Source: Xanthomonas sp. (GTDB taxonomy: Bacteria > Pseudomonadota > Gammaproteobacteria > Xanthomonadales > Xanthomonadaceae). Taken from it: DNA of 64,000 nucleotides. Under the pieces are notes generated by a model. That model saw nothing but the letters and a program-made list of their open reading frames with translations, did not search any database and was not told the DNA's origin. Positions 52,685 through 63,261 of this stretch are shown piece after piece. The stretch's first letter is position 1, and every line of letters starts with the position of its first letter. The stretch lies in the NCBI GenBank assembly GCA_018262705.1, contig JADFDQ010000002.1, positions 62,001 to 126,000 on the forward strand, read 5' to 3'. The translations under genes and the position numbers were made by a program.

Positions 52685-53412
52685 GCCAGTGCTGCCGGAA
52701 GTTGCAGATTGCCATCCAGCAATGCCTTGCCCAGCACGATGCCGGCACAACCTGCTGCGCGCGCCGCCATCACATCCTCCTCATTGCGTGCGCCGCCGCT
52801 GGCCTGGATGGCAAGCGTTGGATGTGCGGCACGCAGACGTTGATACAGCGCGATATTCGGCCCCGACAACATGCCATCACGGGCGATGTCGGTACACAAC
52901 ATATGGCGCAAACCCGACTTGGCATAGCGTGCCGCCAAGCTGTCTAAGGTGTCGTCTGCGGTTTGCGTCCAGCCATGCACGGGCAAGCGCCACTGCCCGC
53001 TATCGTCCTGCCGCGTATCCAGGGCAATGGTTAGCGCTTCGCCACCAAACGCCGACAACCAATCCAGCACCAAGTCAGGTTCACGCACCGCCAGCGAGCC
53101 CACCACCACGCGCTGCGCACCGGCGCTGAGCAGTTGTTGCACGTCTTCACGACGACGCACGCCGCCGCCGGTTTGCACCTGCAGCCCTGTGGCCTGATAG
53201 ATGGCTTGCAATAACGGCAGCAAGGTATAGCCGCCGGCTTTGGCAGCATCCAAATCCACCAAATGCAACCAGCGTGCGCCGGCATCGGCATAGCGCTGGG
53301 CCAGCGTGAGCGGGTCATCGGCATAGCGCGTTTCTTCCGCATAATCGCCCTGCCGCAAGCGCACCACGCGCCCAGCGCGTACATCGATGGCGGGATACAC
53401 GGTAAAGCTCAT
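52678..53412 (-). CDS. hisA: ProFAR isomerase HisA
   Basis: The protein has 244 residues and a TIM-barrel isomerase fold: [26 protein letters not shown] with the catalytic Asp, [27 protein letters not shown], and the second Asp in [14 protein letters not shown]. It converts ProFAR to PRFAR. The ATG overlaps the hisH stop by 4 bp; the open frame to 53541 is not used. Confidence 0.96.
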   Translation of the reverse strand: MSFTVYPAIDVRAGRVVRLRQGDYAEETRYADDPLTLAQRYADAGARWLHLVDLDAAKAGGYTLLPLLQAIYQATGLQVQTGGGVRRREDVQQLLSAGAQRVVVGSLAVREPDLVLDWLSAFGGEALTIALDTRQDDSGQWRLPVHGWTQTADDTLDSLAARYAKSGLRHMLCTDIARDGMLSGPNIALYQRLRAAHPTLAIQASGGARNEEDVMAARAAGCAGIVLGKALLDGNLQLPAALAC

Positions 53413-54008
53413 ACCCCACTCCATTGCAGGAAATTCGACAACAAGCGTGCACCCGCAACGCCGGAACGTTCGGGGTGAAATTGCATGCCCACCACACGGC
53501 CATGCTGCACCACCGCCGCAAACGTGGCTCCATGCGTACAACTGGCGATGCAGGCATCGGTGACCGGCGCGGCATAGCTGTGTACGAAATACGCGTTCGC
53601 GGCTTCAGCACCATCAAGCAAAGGTGATGCACGTTCTGTGCGCAGCGTATTCCAGCCCATATGCGGCACCCGCAAGTCCGCGCCAGCTTGCAGTTTGCGC
53701 ACGCGCCCCGGCAATAAACCAAGACAGTTCACATCACCTTCTTCGGAAGATTCAAACAGCAGTTGCATGCCCAGACAAATGCCGAGCAAGGGCACGGTAA
53801 GCGTGGGCAATACATCGGCAAACCCACGTTCGCGCAACAACCGCATCGCCGGTGCTGCCGCGCCGACCCCCGGCAAAATTATTTTTGATGCATCGCGCAA
53901 ACCATCGGCATCACGCACGATACGCGGCTGCACGCCCAACCGTTCCAGCGCGTAGCAGACCGAGCCAAAATTGGCCCCGCCGGCATCAATGACAGCGACG
54001 GCAGTCAC
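53409..54008 (-). CDS. hisH: imidazole glycerol phosphate synthase glutaminase HisH
   Basis: The protein has 199 residues of class I glutamine amidotransferase: [11 protein letters not shown], nucleophile Cys in [16 protein letters not shown], and the His/Glu pair in [10 protein letters not shown]. It supplies ammonia to HisF. The start overlaps the hisB stop, and the stop overlaps the hisA ATG. Confidence 0.96.
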   Translation of the reverse strand: MTAVAVIDAGGANFGSVCYALERLGVQPRIVRDADGLRDASKIILPGVGAAAPAMRLLRERGFADVLPTLTVPLLGICLGMQLLFESSEEGDVNCLGLLPGRVRKLQAGADLRVPHMGWNTLRTERASPLLDGAEAANAYFVHSYAAPVTDACIASCTHGATFAAVVQHGRVVGMQFHPERSGVAGARLLSNFLQWSGV

Positions 54009-55084
54009 AGCACGCCCTTGGTCGAAGGCAGGTCTGCGCCCTCACGCTTGATCGCCTGCCGCAGCGCACGCGCCAAGGCTTTGAAGCACGCTTCAATTTG
54101 GTGATGATCGTTATCGCCGGTCACACTGAGATTCAAATTCAGGCCTGAGGCATCGCACAGTGAGCGAAAGAAATGCGGCACCAGTTCAGTGGGCAGATCG
54201 CCCACGCGCTCGCGCTTGAAGCGTGCATTGAACACGCAATACGAGCGGCCGGAAAAATCCAGCGCGGCTTGCGCCAAACATTCGTCCATCGGCAAGGTGA
54301 AGCCATAGCGCCCGATGCCGCGTTTATCGCCCAAGGCCTCACGCAAAGCTTGCCCCAGCGCCAGCGCCGTATCTTCCACCGTGTGGTGTTCGTCGATGTG
54401 CAAATCGCCATCACAGCGTATATCTAGCGCAAAGCCGCCGTGCTTGCCGATCTGTTCCAGCATGTGGTCGAAGAACGCCAGCCCGGTGGCAATCTTCGGT
54501 TCGGCCACGCTATCCAGATCAATCTCGACTTGGATTTTGGTTTCCTTGGTGTTGCGCACCACACTGGCACGACGCGGTGCATCCGCCAGTGCATGTGCAA
54601 TTCCGGCCCAATCCCATTGCCCGCCAAATTGTGTGGTCTTCAGCTGGAAGCCGCGAATCTTCATGTTCTCGGCAAATTGGATATCGGTCATGCGGTCGCC
54701 CACCATCGCGCTGCGTGACCAGTCAATCGTGCGGTCTTGCAGATAGCCCAGCAGCATGCCGACACCGGGTTTGCGGTTGGGCGTGTTGTCCTGCGGAAAG
54801 CTGGTGTCGATGAATTCATCACGAAACACGATGCCTTGGCTGGCAAAAATCTGTTTCATCAAGGCATGCGGGCTATCGAAATTTGCTTGCGGATAGGCGG
54901 CGCTACCCAAGCCATCCTGATTGCTGACGATGACAAACGCATAGCCGGCATCGCGCAGTTTGAGTATGGCCGGAATCACGCCTTCCACGAAGCGCAATTT
55001 TTCATAGGCATCGATCTGGAAATCCTCAGGCTCCTCGATCAAGGTGCCATCGCGATCCACAAACAGGATTTTTTGCAGGCTCAT
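54005..55084 (-). CDS. hisB: bifunctional histidinol-phosphatase / IGP dehydratase HisB
   Basis: The protein has 359 residues. The N-terminal HAD phosphatase ([42 protein letters not shown]) is fused to the IGP dehydratase domain from about residue 170 ([54 protein letters not shown]). It catalyses the seventh and ninth steps. The fusion is the enterobacterial/xanthomonad type. The ATG overlaps the hisC stop. Confidence 0.96.
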   Translation of the reverse strand: MSLQKILFVDRDGTLIEEPEDFQIDAYEKLRFVEGVIPAILKLRDAGYAFVIVSNQDGLGSAAYPQANFDSPHALMKQIFASQGIVFRDEFIDTSFPQDNTPNRKPGVGMLLGYLQDRTIDWSRSAMVGDRMTDIQFAENMKIRGFQLKTTQFGGQWDWAGIAHALADAPRRASVVRNTKETKIQVEIDLDSVAEPKIATGLAFFDHMLEQIGKHGGFALDIRCDGDLHIDEHHTVEDTALALGQALREALGDKRGIGRYGFTLPMDECLAQAALDFSGRSYCVFNARFKRERVGDLPTELVPHFFRSLCDASGLNLNLSVTGDNDHHQIEACFKALARALRQAIKREGADLPSTKGVL

Positions 55085-56169
55085 GCCGTCACCTCGCACA
55101 CGGCTTGCAGTGCTGCCAATACACGGTCGCATTCCACTTGCGTACCCACCGTGATCCGCAGTGCATCACCCAGTTGCGGCATGGCGCGCATATCGCGCAC
55201 CACCACACCGGCAGCCAACAGCGCCGCAAATGCGGCATCGGCATCGACAAAGCGCACCAGCAGGAAATTACCTGCAGACACATGAATCCGGCGCACAGCC
55301 GGCAAGCGCAGCAAGCCTGCCTGCAATTGCCGGCGTGCTTCACGCACTTCACCGATACGGCTTGCCGTGACCGCCAATGCCTGCGGTGCCAATGCCGCAA
55401 GCGCGGCGGCTGCAACGGGTTGCGGTACCGGGTACGGCGCCTGGCAACGGCGTAGTGCTTCGATCAGTGCACGCGATCCGATGACGCAGCCCACTCTTGC
55501 CGCCGCCAATGCATGCGCTTTCGACAGGGTACGCAGCACCGCGATATTGTCGTGCTCACTGAGCAATGTCGTGGCCGAGGGTGCATCGGCATACTCCAGA
55601 TACGCCTCATCCACCACCACCATGCAACGGCCGCGCAACCGCTGCGCCAGTGTGGCAATGGCCTCCAGGCTCAGCAATTCGCCCGACGGATTGCCCGGCG
55701 AGCACAGGAACAGCAGTGTGGCGTTTTGCGCCAATGCAGCGTCCCCCATTCCCGGCACATCCGCACACAGGCCGGCATCACTGTCGACCAGCGGCACATC
55801 GATGATGCTTGCACCGTGCAACTTCGCACACACCGCATACATGCCAAACACCGGCGTTGCGATAACGATGCGGCCCTGCCCCGGCGCGCAAAACGCACGC
55901 ACCAACAGATCAATGGCCTCATCGCTGCCACGCCCGATCAAGAGTTGCTCCGGTGCCACCGCGTACAACTGCGCCATGCACTCGCGCAAGGCTTGCGGCT
56001 GCGGCTGCGGGTAGCGGCGCAAACGCGCATCGGCATCTGCAGCATTGGCCCATGCCGATTCGTTGGCGTTGAGCCAGACCTCCCCTTGCAGGCTGGCCGT
56101 GCGCGCCGACTGATAGCCCGCAAATGTGCGCAGGTCATCGCGCAGCAAGGCATTCACGGTGGTCTTCAT
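55081..56169 (-). CDS. hisC: histidinol-phosphate aminotransferase HisC
   Basis: The protein has 362 residues and is a fold-type I PLP enzyme: LNANESAW at the start, [30 protein letters not shown], and the Schiff-base Lys in [15 protein letters not shown]. It converts imidazole acetol phosphate to histidinol phosphate. The ATG at 56169 overlaps the hisD stop as ATGA. Confidence 0.95.
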   Translation of the reverse strand: MKTTVNALLRDDLRTFAGYQSARTASLQGEVWLNANESAWANAADADARLRRYPQPQPQALRECMAQLYAVAPEQLLIGRGSDEAIDLLVRAFCAPGQGRIVIATPVFGMYAVCAKLHGASIIDVPLVDSDAGLCADVPGMGDAALAQNATLLFLCSPGNPSGELLSLEAIATLAQRLRGRCMVVVDEAYLEYADAPSATTLLSEHDNIAVLRTLSKAHALAAARVGCVIGSRALIEALRRCQAPYPVPQPVAAAALAALAPQALAVTASRIGEVREARRQLQAGLLRLPAVRRIHVSAGNFLLVRFVDADAAFAALLAAGVVVRDMRAMPQLGDALRITVGTQVECDRVLAALQAVCEVTA

Positions 56170-57464
56170 GCCACCTGCTCCAGCCGCAATTCCACCGCCC
56201 GCGCATGCGCCTGCAAGCCTTCGGCATACGCCAGTGTGACGGCGCATGGCCCCGCATTGGCGATACCCGCACGGTTGGCTTCTTGCACGCTGATCGCCTT
56301 CTGGAAACTTCCTACCGAAAGCCCACTCCACGCTCGTGCGGCGCCCCCAGTGGGCAGCACATGATTGCTGCCCGAGCAGTAATCGCCCAAGGCTTCGGGC
56401 GTGTAGTCGCCAAGAAAAACACTGCCCGCGTTGCAAATCGAATCCAACCAACCGCGAGGTTCGCGCACCGACAAGATCAAGTGCTCAGGCGCGTAGCGAT
56501 TGCTGATCTCGATTGCCTGCGCGATGTCCTGCACCAAGATCAAACGCGAACGGCTCAAGGATTGTGTTGCGATATCAGCGCGTGGCAATTGCGCCAATTG
56601 CGCATCGACCTGTGTCGCCACGGCATCCAACATGTCTAGGCTATCGGTCAGCAACAACACTTGCGAATCCGGCCCGTGTTCGGCCTGCGAAAGTAGATCA
56701 GCCGCCACAAATGCGGGGTTCGCACCCGCATCGGCAATCACCAAGACTTCCGATGGCCCCGCTGGCATATCAATGGCAAGTCCGCCGGGGCGCTGCGCCG
56801 CCTGCCGCTTGGCCTCATCCACCCACGCATTGCCGGGGCCAAATACTTTGTCGCAGGCGGGCACCGTGTTGGTGCCCAACGCCATCGCCGCGATCGCTTG
56901 CGCACCGCCGAGTTTGAATACACGCACGCCGGGGGCTTGTTGCGCGGCCAGCAACACGGCTGGATCTGCGCTGCCGTCCTTGCGCGGCGGTGTGCACAAC
57001 ACGATATCGATGCAACCTGCCAAGCGCGCCGGGATGGTCAACATCAATGCCGTGGATGGCAGCGGCGCGCTGCCTGCGGGGACATACAAGCCCACCCGCG
57101 GAATCGGCCGTTGAATGCGCTCGCAACGCAAGCCCGGCGCAGTGTCCACGGCATAGGCACTGGCCATGCCGGCACTGTGAAAGGCTTCAATGCGGCCTGC
57201 GGCTTCAATGATTGCCGTCTGCACAGAAGCAATCACTTGCACGCTTGCCGCAGCAAATTCTGCCACGCCCACTTCAAAGTCTTGCAGCACAACGCCATCA
57301 AACCGTTGCGTGTAATCACGCAAGGCGGCATCACCGCGCATCACTACTTCGGCAAAGATCGCCTGCACACCTTCGCGCAACGCATCCGATACCGCTTGCA
57401 CCGGGCGCTGCAACACAGCCATACGTGCGTCGTCATCCAACACATTCCAGTCCACGCGCTTCAT
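56166..57464 (-). CDS. hisD: histidinol dehydrogenase HisD
   Basis: The protein has 432 residues. Family blocks are all present: [53 protein letters not shown], and the zinc/catalytic region [10 protein letters not shown] with the paired [26 protein letters not shown]. It oxidises histidinol to histidine in two NAD-dependent steps. The ATG overlaps the hisG stop. Confidence 0.96.
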   Translation of the reverse strand: MKRVDWNVLDDDARMAVLQRPVQAVSDALREGVQAIFAEVVMRGDAALRDYTQRFDGVVLQDFEVGVAEFAAASVQVIASVQTAIIEAAGRIEAFHSAGMASAYAVDTAPGLRCERIQRPIPRVGLYVPAGSAPLPSTALMLTIPARLAGCIDIVLCTPPRKDGSADPAVLLAAQQAPGVRVFKLGGAQAIAAMALGTNTVPACDKVFGPGNAWVDEAKRQAAQRPGGLAIDMPAGPSEVLVIADAGANPAFVAADLLSQAEHGPDSQVLLLTDSLDMLDAVATQVDAQLAQLPRADIATQSLSRSRLILVQDIAQAIEISNRYAPEHLILSVREPRGWLDSICNAGSVFLGDYTPEALGDYCSGSNHVLPTGGAARAWSGLSVGSFQKAISVQEANRAGIANAGPCAVTLAYAEGLQAHARAVELRLEQVA

Positions 57465-58375
57465 GCCAGCATCCGCTCCACCGGCAACACCATCAAGCCG
57501 CGGGCACCGGCGCGCTTGAGGTCTTCCAGCCGCTGCCACGTCATCGCGCCGTGACACAGCGCTTGCATCGCCAAGGTATCCGCGCCATCGACCGCACAGA
57601 CCGTGGGCGGCTCGGCATCTGGCAACAATTGCAGCAGCTCGTTCACGGCCTCACGCGGGGCTTGGAACATCAACAGTTTGCTATCGCGAATACGCAGCAC
57701 GCCATCCATCCGCCGCAGTAGTAAATCGGCCAGATCGGCGCGGGCATCGGCGAAGGGTTGCGCGGGGCCGGCCAGTACCGCTTCGCTTTGCAAAATATCC
57801 AGCACCGGCTTGAGCTGGTTGGCGGCAAGCGTGGCACCACTGGATACCAGATCGCAGATGGCGTCGGCCTGCCCCAAACGCGGCGCGATTTCCACCGACC
57901 CGTTGAGCATCACGATGTCGGCCTGCACACCCTGCGCGCGCAGCCAAGCCCGCAACTGGTTGGGATAGGTGGTGGCAATGCGCTTGCCGGCAAGCTGGGC
58001 GGGGCCTTGCCAATCCCATGCATCAGGCACCGCAATCGAGAGACGGCAACCACCAAACCCCAGTGAGCGCAATTCGCGGAATGCGGCCGGCTTGCCCGAT
58101 TCCTCGCGCTCACTGATCAACTCGCGCAGGACATTGCGGCCCACGATGCCCAGATCGCACACACCCTCGGCAATCAGGCCGGGGATGTCGTCATCGCGCA
58201 CCAGCAACAAATCCACCGGCAGTGATTCGCCATAGCAAAACAGCTTGTCGCGACTTTCGCGCCAGGATAGCCCGGACGAGGCCAGCAATGCACGCGCCGT
58301 CTCGCTCAGGCGGCCGGATTTTTGAATGGCAATGCGCAGCCGATCGCGCACGGCGGAATTGACCGCAGGGCTCAT
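57461..58375 (-). CDS. hisG: ATP phosphoribosyltransferase HisG (long form)
   Basis: The protein has 304 residues, the long form with its own C-terminal ACT-like regulatory domain ([19 protein letters not shown] onward), so no HisZ is needed. The catalytic part has [29 protein letters not shown] and the phosphoribosyl loop [19 protein letters not shown]. It starts histidine synthesis and is inhibited by histidine. The ATG at 58375 lies 10 bp after the regulator gene's stop; the open frame to 58453 overlaps that gene. Confidence 0.95.
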   Translation of the reverse strand: MSPAVNSAVRDRLRIAIQKSGRLSETARALLASSGLSWRESRDKLFCYGESLPVDLLLVRDDDIPGLIAEGVCDLGIVGRNVLRELISEREESGKPAAFRELRSLGFGGCRLSIAVPDAWDWQGPAQLAGKRIATTYPNQLRAWLRAQGVQADIVMLNGSVEIAPRLGQADAICDLVSSGATLAANQLKPVLDILQSEAVLAGPAQPFADARADLADLLLRRMDGVLRIRDSKLLMFQAPREAVNELLQLLPDAEPPTVCAVDGADTLAMQALCHGAMTWQRLEDLKRAGARGLMVLPVERMLA

Positions 58376-58385
58376 GTGGATGACT

Positions 58386-58715
58386 TCAGTTGGTGTTTGA
58401 AACAGCGGGCAGTTGCAGACGACGCGCGGCGGCTTGGTAGCCACCCGCGCCACGCTCGATGCAACGCGCTACCCGGCCAATCGTGGTGACGCTGACCTTG
58501 GTGCTGTCATGGATGTCGCGATAGGGCTCGCCTTTCAGCAAATGCGGCACCACCCTCCAGCGGTCGCCCATCGCTTCCAGTTCCGCCGGCGTGCACAGAT
58601 CCTCCAGAAACGCCTGCACCTCGTCCGCCCCTTTCAGCCTCGACAGCACATGCGCCAGCGCACCGATGGCAACAGCAGCGTCGTACTTCGGAAGTGGCTC
58701 TGGGCGTTGCTTCAT
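58386..58715 (-). CDS. YerC/TrpR-family regulator heading the his operon
   Basis: The protein has 109 residues. The TrpR/YerC helix-turn-helix is seen in [47 protein letters not shown]. In xanthomonads this gene precedes hisG and is the likely repressor of the operon; whether it senses histidine is unknown. The start at 58715 ([12 protein letters not shown]) gives the usual length; an ATG at 58754 would add 13 residues. AT-rich repeats just upstream are the probable binding site. Confidence 0.8.
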   Translation of the reverse strand: MKQRPEPLPKYDAAVAIGALAHVLSRLKGADEVQAFLEDLCTPAELEAMGDRWRVVPHLLKGEPYRDIHDSTKVSVTTIGRVARCIERGAGGYQAAARRLQLPAVSNTN

Positions 58716-58770
58716 GGCGATTTCACCGAATGGGAAAGTGGCTTTGCGTGCCATTACTTTAACGAATCAA

Positions 58771-58798
58771 TGTATTAGCACATTAACACATTAATGCA
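58771..58798. promoter_or_regulatory. candidate operator of the his operon
   Basis: An AT-rich block holds two CACATTAA direct repeats and an imperfect palindrome GCACATTAA...TTAATGC, 17-44 bp before the 58754 ATG. It stands out from the GC-rich surroundings and resembles TrpR-family sites with TTAA cores. Confidence 0.45.
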
Positions 58799-58856
58799 CT
58801 GAAATGAATACGTCAAACCGTTTGGCAACCCTCAACACCCGGCCTATGCTCCGACC

Positions 58857-59759
58857 ATGCGCACGATTGGCCTTCTGATCCTTTCCACATTGCTAGCCTT
58901 GCCTGCTTTTTCAGCAGTCAGTGAAATTGCACTGCGCGCACAACGTGTCGAGGCGCTCAGTCAACAGTGGCCTCGTCCTGCCGACCTTACCTTCGCGGCC
59001 AATATGCGGAACGAATATGAATCCAACTTCGGTCAGATGGATGACGCAGAGCATCTCAAAGACGAGAGTGACGCCGACCTAAAACTGCATTGGCGCGCGG
59101 TGGAAGCCACGTTGTTCTATGCAGCCGCTGACGACTTGGCCAACGCAGCCCTGCGCGTGTTTGTCGAGCTTGAGAATCGCAACCTTGCTGACAACAAATC
59201 AGCCACATCTGTTTTCAATGCGCTGCTGAGCGCACGCCACTTCGCTGCTGCAAGTGCGTTCGCGGCCAAGCACGCAAGCGCCGAATTGCCCATACTCCCC
59301 GAATTCATTGATGCCAAAATCGAGCAGCCAAGTGCATGGCGATTCACTCCTGACGTTAGCACTGTCGAACGTATCAACATCGACTTGCAGGCGGTGCAAA
59401 TTCTCGTTGTTGCCGTCTGCCATTTCTCAGCGGACGCGGCTAAGGACATTTCTGGCGACCCCGTGCTTGGCCCAGTGTTCGCCAAGCATGCGCGCTGGCT
59501 GTCACTGCAACCCGGTAGCGAACGACTGGATGCACTTGCAGAATGGAATCGCGAGCATTCGGGAACGCCAATGCTTGCGATCTATGACCGCCGCGAATGG
59601 GCGTTCATCGAGCAATGGACTATGCCGACGTTCACCATCATCAAGGATGGCAAAGTCATTGACAGCACGAAAGGCTGGGACAGCCGCGATCCGGAATTTC
59701 GAATGAGGCTCGTCGATTTACTGGCCCGTAATGGCATGCTTGATGCAGGTGTACGTTGA
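58857..59759 (+). CDS. secreted protein with degenerate thioredoxin-like C-terminal domain
   Basis: The protein has 300 residues. A signal peptide (IGLLILSTLLALPAFSA) leads into a mostly helical region (about 20-170) with ENRNLADNKSATSVFNALLSARHFAAASAF. The C-terminal third resembles a thioredoxin fold: the strand ILVVAVCHFSADAAKDI carries CHFS where a redox CxxC would stand, and MPTFTIIKDGKVIDSTKGW has the cis-proline loop. One cysteine is lost, so classical disulfide exchange is unlikely. I do not recognise a named family. It is divergent from the his operon regulator and ends at a strong terminator shared with hutH. Confidence 0.6.
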   Translation: MRTIGLLILSTLLALPAFSAVSEIALRAQRVEALSQQWPRPADLTFAANMRNEYESNFGQMDDAEHLKDESDADLKLHWRAVEATLFYAAADDLANAALRVFVELENRNLADNKSATSVFNALLSARHFAAASAFAAKHASAELPILPEFIDAKIEQPSAWRFTPDVSTVERINIDLQAVQILVVAVCHFSADAAKDISGDPVLGPVFAKHARWLSLQPGSERLDALAEWNREHSGTPMLAIYDRREWAFIEQWTMPTFTIIKDGKVIDSTKGWDSRDPEFRMRLVDLLARNGMLDAGVR

Positions 59760-59769
59760 CGACAGCCCG

Positions 59770-59808
59770 CGGCCTTCATCCCCAAGCCAGCGGGATGAAG
59801 GCCGTTTT
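59770..59808 (+). terminator. terminator between the thioredoxin-like gene and hutH
   Basis: CGGCCTTCATCCC and GGGATGAAGGCCG pair perfectly over 13 bp with a 9-nt loop and TTTT on the plus side. It lies between the convergent stops at 59759 and 59817. Confidence 0.9.
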
Positions 59809-59816
59809 GATGACCG

Positions 59817-61718
59817 TCAGGACAGCGCTGAACGGGCCACGGCAAGCACGCTGCCATCCACCACCATTGCGATGGCCGTGGCCACTTCACCATCGAGTGC
59901 GCGATCCCGGTCGAGATAGGCAATGCGGGAGCGGATTGCGGCGTGGGCGGCCGCCACGGCCCTGCCCGGCCGGAATTCGGCGGCTTGCGCCAGTTGCTCG
60001 CGCAGTGCATTCACCTCGCTCAAAAACACGGCGCGGTCTGCACCTTCCGGCAGCGGCCCACCGGCGACTTTGCTGGCGAAGCTTTCCGCATCGGACTGCT
60101 TGGCCAAATCGCGGGCGGCGTTGATCATGCCGCGACGCAGGTCCAGCGCTTGCGCGGCGGTGTACAGCTCCAGCGCCAACACCTTGCCCAGATCCCCCAC
60201 CATCGCCAGCACATGGCGCGCTTCGTTGGCGCCCATCGACACATGGTCTTCGGCGTTGGCACTGGTGGGGATGGAGTACACCGAGGCCGGCATCGCGCGG
60301 CTGGCCAGATCATTGACGATGGCCGCTGCGGTGTACTGCACGATCATATGCCCCGACTCGGTGCCATCTTCGTTGCCGATCAGGAATGCGGGCAGGCCAT
60401 CATTGGTGGCTGGGTCCACCAGTTTGTTGAGGCGGCGTTCGCTGATCGACGCCAAGACCGGGATGGCGGCTTTCACATAACTCATCGCCAGCGCCAGCGG
60501 CATGCCGTGGAAGTGGCCGGCGGAAATGACCTGCTCTTCCACATGCTTGGCATCGGTCTTGTCGGGGAACACCAGCGGGTTATCGGTCAGCGCATTGAGC
60601 TCGATCTCCAACACGCGCTTGGCTTGCTCCAGCGCATCACGCACGGCACCGTGTACCTGAGGGATGCAGCGCAGTGAATAGCTATCCTGCGGCTGGTGTT
60701 TCTTGCCGCCACGAAACGGCAGGAAGCGTTGATAGAACTTCTCGCGGCCGTGACGCTGCGACAGCGGCACCCAATCCCAACCGATATCGAAATTGAGCGC
60801 CTGTTGCTGCTCGGTATTCCAGCTGCCGGGCAACCATTGGTGGAATTTCGGCACCAAGTGATAGGCGATGTCGGATAGAGTGGAGCCTTCCAACAAGCGC
60901 AGCAAATTGGCTGCCACCTTCACCTGCCCCGGATGCGGGCGCAGTGCGTGGACTTCCGGCGCGAACGCGCCCAAGCGGCCGGCAAACGCATCAATGGTCA
61001 TCGCGGCGGCAAGATCGGCGGTATCCAGCAAATCTTCCAACTGCTGCAACGCCAGCACACCGGTCGCCAACATTTGCGCGGTGCCGTTGTTCAGCGCCAA
61101 GCCTTCCTTGTACGACAGCTCCACCGGCTGCAACTGCTTGCGCGCCAGCGCCTCGGCACCGGGCATGCGCGCGCCATCGACGAACGCCTCGCCACCGCCC
61201 AGCAGCACGATGGCCAAGTGCGAAAGCGGCGCCAAGTCGCCGGATGCACCCACCGAGCCCAACTGCGGCACCACCGGCACGATGCCGGCATTGAGCAGAT
61301 TGGCCAGCGCTTGCAGGGTCTGCACGCGAATGCCGGAATGCCCGCGCAACAAGGTGTTGATGCGAATGCACAACATCGCCCGCACCACCTCCGGCGCAAA
61401 CGGTTCGCCCACGCACACGGCATGGGTGATGATTAGATTGCGCTGCAATTCGATATGCGGCGATTGCCCGGACTTCACCGTACCCGGCAATTCATCGCGC
61501 AGGCGATGCGCGCCCAGCAGCTTGTCGGCATTGCTGCCAAAGCCGGTGGACACGCCATAGATCGGCTCTTGTTTGTCCACTTGCGCCGCCAGAAAATCGG
61601 CCGCACGCGCCACTTGCACTAGGGCTGCGGTATCCAGCTCCACTGCTGCGCCACGCGCCACCGCTGCCAACTGCGTGCGCGTCAGCGACAGGCCATCCAA
61701 TTTGATTGCATCACTCAT
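59817..61718 (-). CDS. hutH: histidine ammonia-lyase-like MIO enzyme, enlarged
   Basis: The protein has 633 residues, against about 510 in usual HutH. The MIO cofactor triad is Ala158-Ser159-Gly160 in [17 protein letters not shown], and YGVSTGFG at 54-61 supplies the catalytic Tyr. About 60 extra residues (282-342: [33 protein letters not shown]) are inserted before [14 protein letters not shown], and the C-terminus is some 50 residues longer. A usual HAL SH pair at the selectivity region reads TH (LIITHAV) here. Histidine deamination to urocanate is likely but another aromatic substrate is possible. The ATG overlaps the hisS stop, and no other hut genes are near. Confidence 0.8.
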   Translation of the reverse strand: MSDAIKLDGLSLTRTQLAAVARGAAVELDTAALVQVARAADFLAAQVDKQEPIYGVSTGFGSNADKLLGAHRLRDELPGTVKSGQSPHIELQRNLIITHAVCVGEPFAPEVVRAMLCIRINTLLRGHSGIRVQTLQALANLLNAGIVPVVPQLGSVGASGDLAPLSHLAIVLLGGGEAFVDGARMPGAEALARKQLQPVELSYKEGLALNNGTAQMLATGVLALQQLEDLLDTADLAAAMTIDAFAGRLGAFAPEVHALRPHPGQVKVAANLLRLLEGSTLSDIAYHLVPKFHQWLPGSWNTEQQQALNFDIGWDWVPLSQRHGREKFYQRFLPFRGGKKHQPQDSYSLRCIPQVHGAVRDALEQAKRVLEIELNALTDNPLVFPDKTDAKHVEEQVISAGHFHGMPLALAMSYVKAAIPVLASISERRLNKLVDPATNDGLPAFLIGNEDGTESGHMIVQYTAAAIVNDLASRAMPASVYSIPTSANAEDHVSMGANEARHVLAMVGDLGKVLALELYTAAQALDLRRGMINAARDLAKQSDAESFASKVAGGPLPEGADRAVFLSEVNALREQLAQAAEFRPGRAVAAAHAAIRSRIAYLDRDRALDGEVATAIAMVVDGSVLAVARSALS

Positions 61719-63097
61719 GACCTCGTCCCCGCAGCGCCACGCAGCTGTTCGCGTTCCACCATCAATGCCGCCGCCAGTTCAGCTTCGACCACTTCAAATT
61801 GCTCACCGCGGCGCAGGTCTTTCACCGCCACCACCCCGCGCGCGGCCTCGTCATCACCACGCATCACCACAAAGCGAATGCCGGCCTTATCGGCATACTG
61901 CAATTGCTTGGCCAATTTGCGCGGCTCCAACTGGGTTTCCACGTTCAGTCCGGCCGCACGCAAGCGCTGCGAGAGTGCGAGTGCGGCGTCCAAGCCGGCA
62001 TCGTCCAGCAAGGCCACCAGCACATCGACGGAACTGTCCGCGGTGCCCACCAGCCCGGCTTCGCGCAATTGATAAAACAGCCGAGTCAAGCCGATGGAGA
62101 TGCCCACGCCCGGCAATTTCGACTTGCTGTAATGACTGGCCAGGTTGTCGTAGCGCCCGCCCGAGCAGATCGAACCGATCTGCGGATACGCATTGAGCGT
62201 GGTTTCGTACACCACGCCGGTGTAGTAATCCAGCCCGCGTGCGATCGACAGATTCAACGCATAGCGCGACTCGTTCACGCCCAACGCGTGCAGCTGCGAC
62301 AAGATCCCGCGCAAGGCCTCGCGCCCCTCTTCGAACAACGGCGTGCCGCTGCCCAACGCCTCCAGCTTGGCCAAGGCATCAGCATGACTGCTGGACCGCA
62401 CCTGCGAGAACGCCATCAATTTGTCGATCACCTCCGACGCCAGCGCAAACCCCTCACCCGCCAGCGTTTCACGCACCGCATCGGCACCGCGCTTGTCGAG
62501 CTTGTCCAGCTCGCGCAGCACCAGCAATTGCGCTTCGCCTTCGATGCCGAGTCCTTCGAAATACCCGCGCAGCAACTTGCGATGGTTGAACTGGATGGTG
62601 AACTCCCCGATGGCCAAGCGTTCGAATACCGCCGCGATGACCGCCGGAATTTCGGCATCAAACCGTGGCGACAGCTCATCCTTGCCGATCACGTCGATAT
62701 CGCACTGATAGAACTCGCGAAACCGCCCGCGCTGCGCACGCTCGCCGCGATACACGCGCTGCATCTGGTAGCGGCGGAACGGAAACGCCAATTCGCGTTC
62801 GTGCTCGGCCACATAGCGCGCCAGCGGCACGGTCAGATCGAAGCGCAGCGCCAGCTCTGGCAACCCATCCGCGGCGCGGTCGAGTGCGCCGGTGGATTGC
62901 ACGAAATACACCTGGCGCTCGGTTTCGCCGCCGGATTTGGTCAGCAACACCTCCGACAACTCCATCACCGGCGTCTCCACCGGCAAGAAGCCAAAACGCT
63001 CGAAGGTCTGGCGGATCGTGTCCAGCATGCGCTGGAATGCGATCTGATCGCGGGGCAACAGTTCCATCACCCCTGGCGGTGTACGCGGCTTGATCAA
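61715..63097 (-). CDS. hisS: histidyl-tRNA synthetase
   Basis: The protein has 460 residues of class II synthetase: motif 1 around [18 protein letters not shown], motif 2 [25 protein letters not shown], the HisA signature [13 protein letters not shown], motif 3 [11 protein letters not shown], and an anticodon-binding domain from about 350 ([29 protein letters not shown]). It charges tRNA-His. The stop overlaps the ammonia-lyase start by 4 bp, so the two are translationally coupled. Confidence 0.95.
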   Translation of the reverse strand: MIKPRTPPGVMELLPRDQIAFQRMLDTIRQTFERFGFLPVETPVMELSEVLLTKSGGETERQVYFVQSTGALDRAADGLPELALRFDLTVPLARYVAEHERELAFPFRRYQMQRVYRGERAQRGRFREFYQCDIDVIGKDELSPRFDAEIPAVIAAVFERLAIGEFTIQFNHRKLLRGYFEGLGIEGEAQLLVLRELDKLDKRGADAVRETLAGEGFALASEVIDKLMAFSQVRSSSHADALAKLEALGSGTPLFEEGREALRGILSQLHALGVNESRYALNLSIARGLDYYTGVVYETTLNAYPQIGSICSGGRYDNLASHYSKSKLPGVGISIGLTRLFYQLREAGLVGTADSSVDVLVALLDDAGLDAALALSQRLRAAGLNVETQLEPRKLAKQLQYADKAGIRFVVMRGDDEAARGVVAVKDLRRGEQFEVVEAELAAALMVEREQLRGAAGTRS

Positions 63098-63261
63098 GGA
63101 AAACCCCGCAATTCCAAAGCGCCCATTCTAGCGGCCGCGCGCGCCTGTCCATGGCTGGGGCGCTGCCGCAGATCGACTTGATGTGATGTTGGCGCGAAAT
63201 CCGCTTTCCATTCAGGGCTGTACGCGGCTACCCTGCTCCAATCCGGAGGAACCGCATCGCC

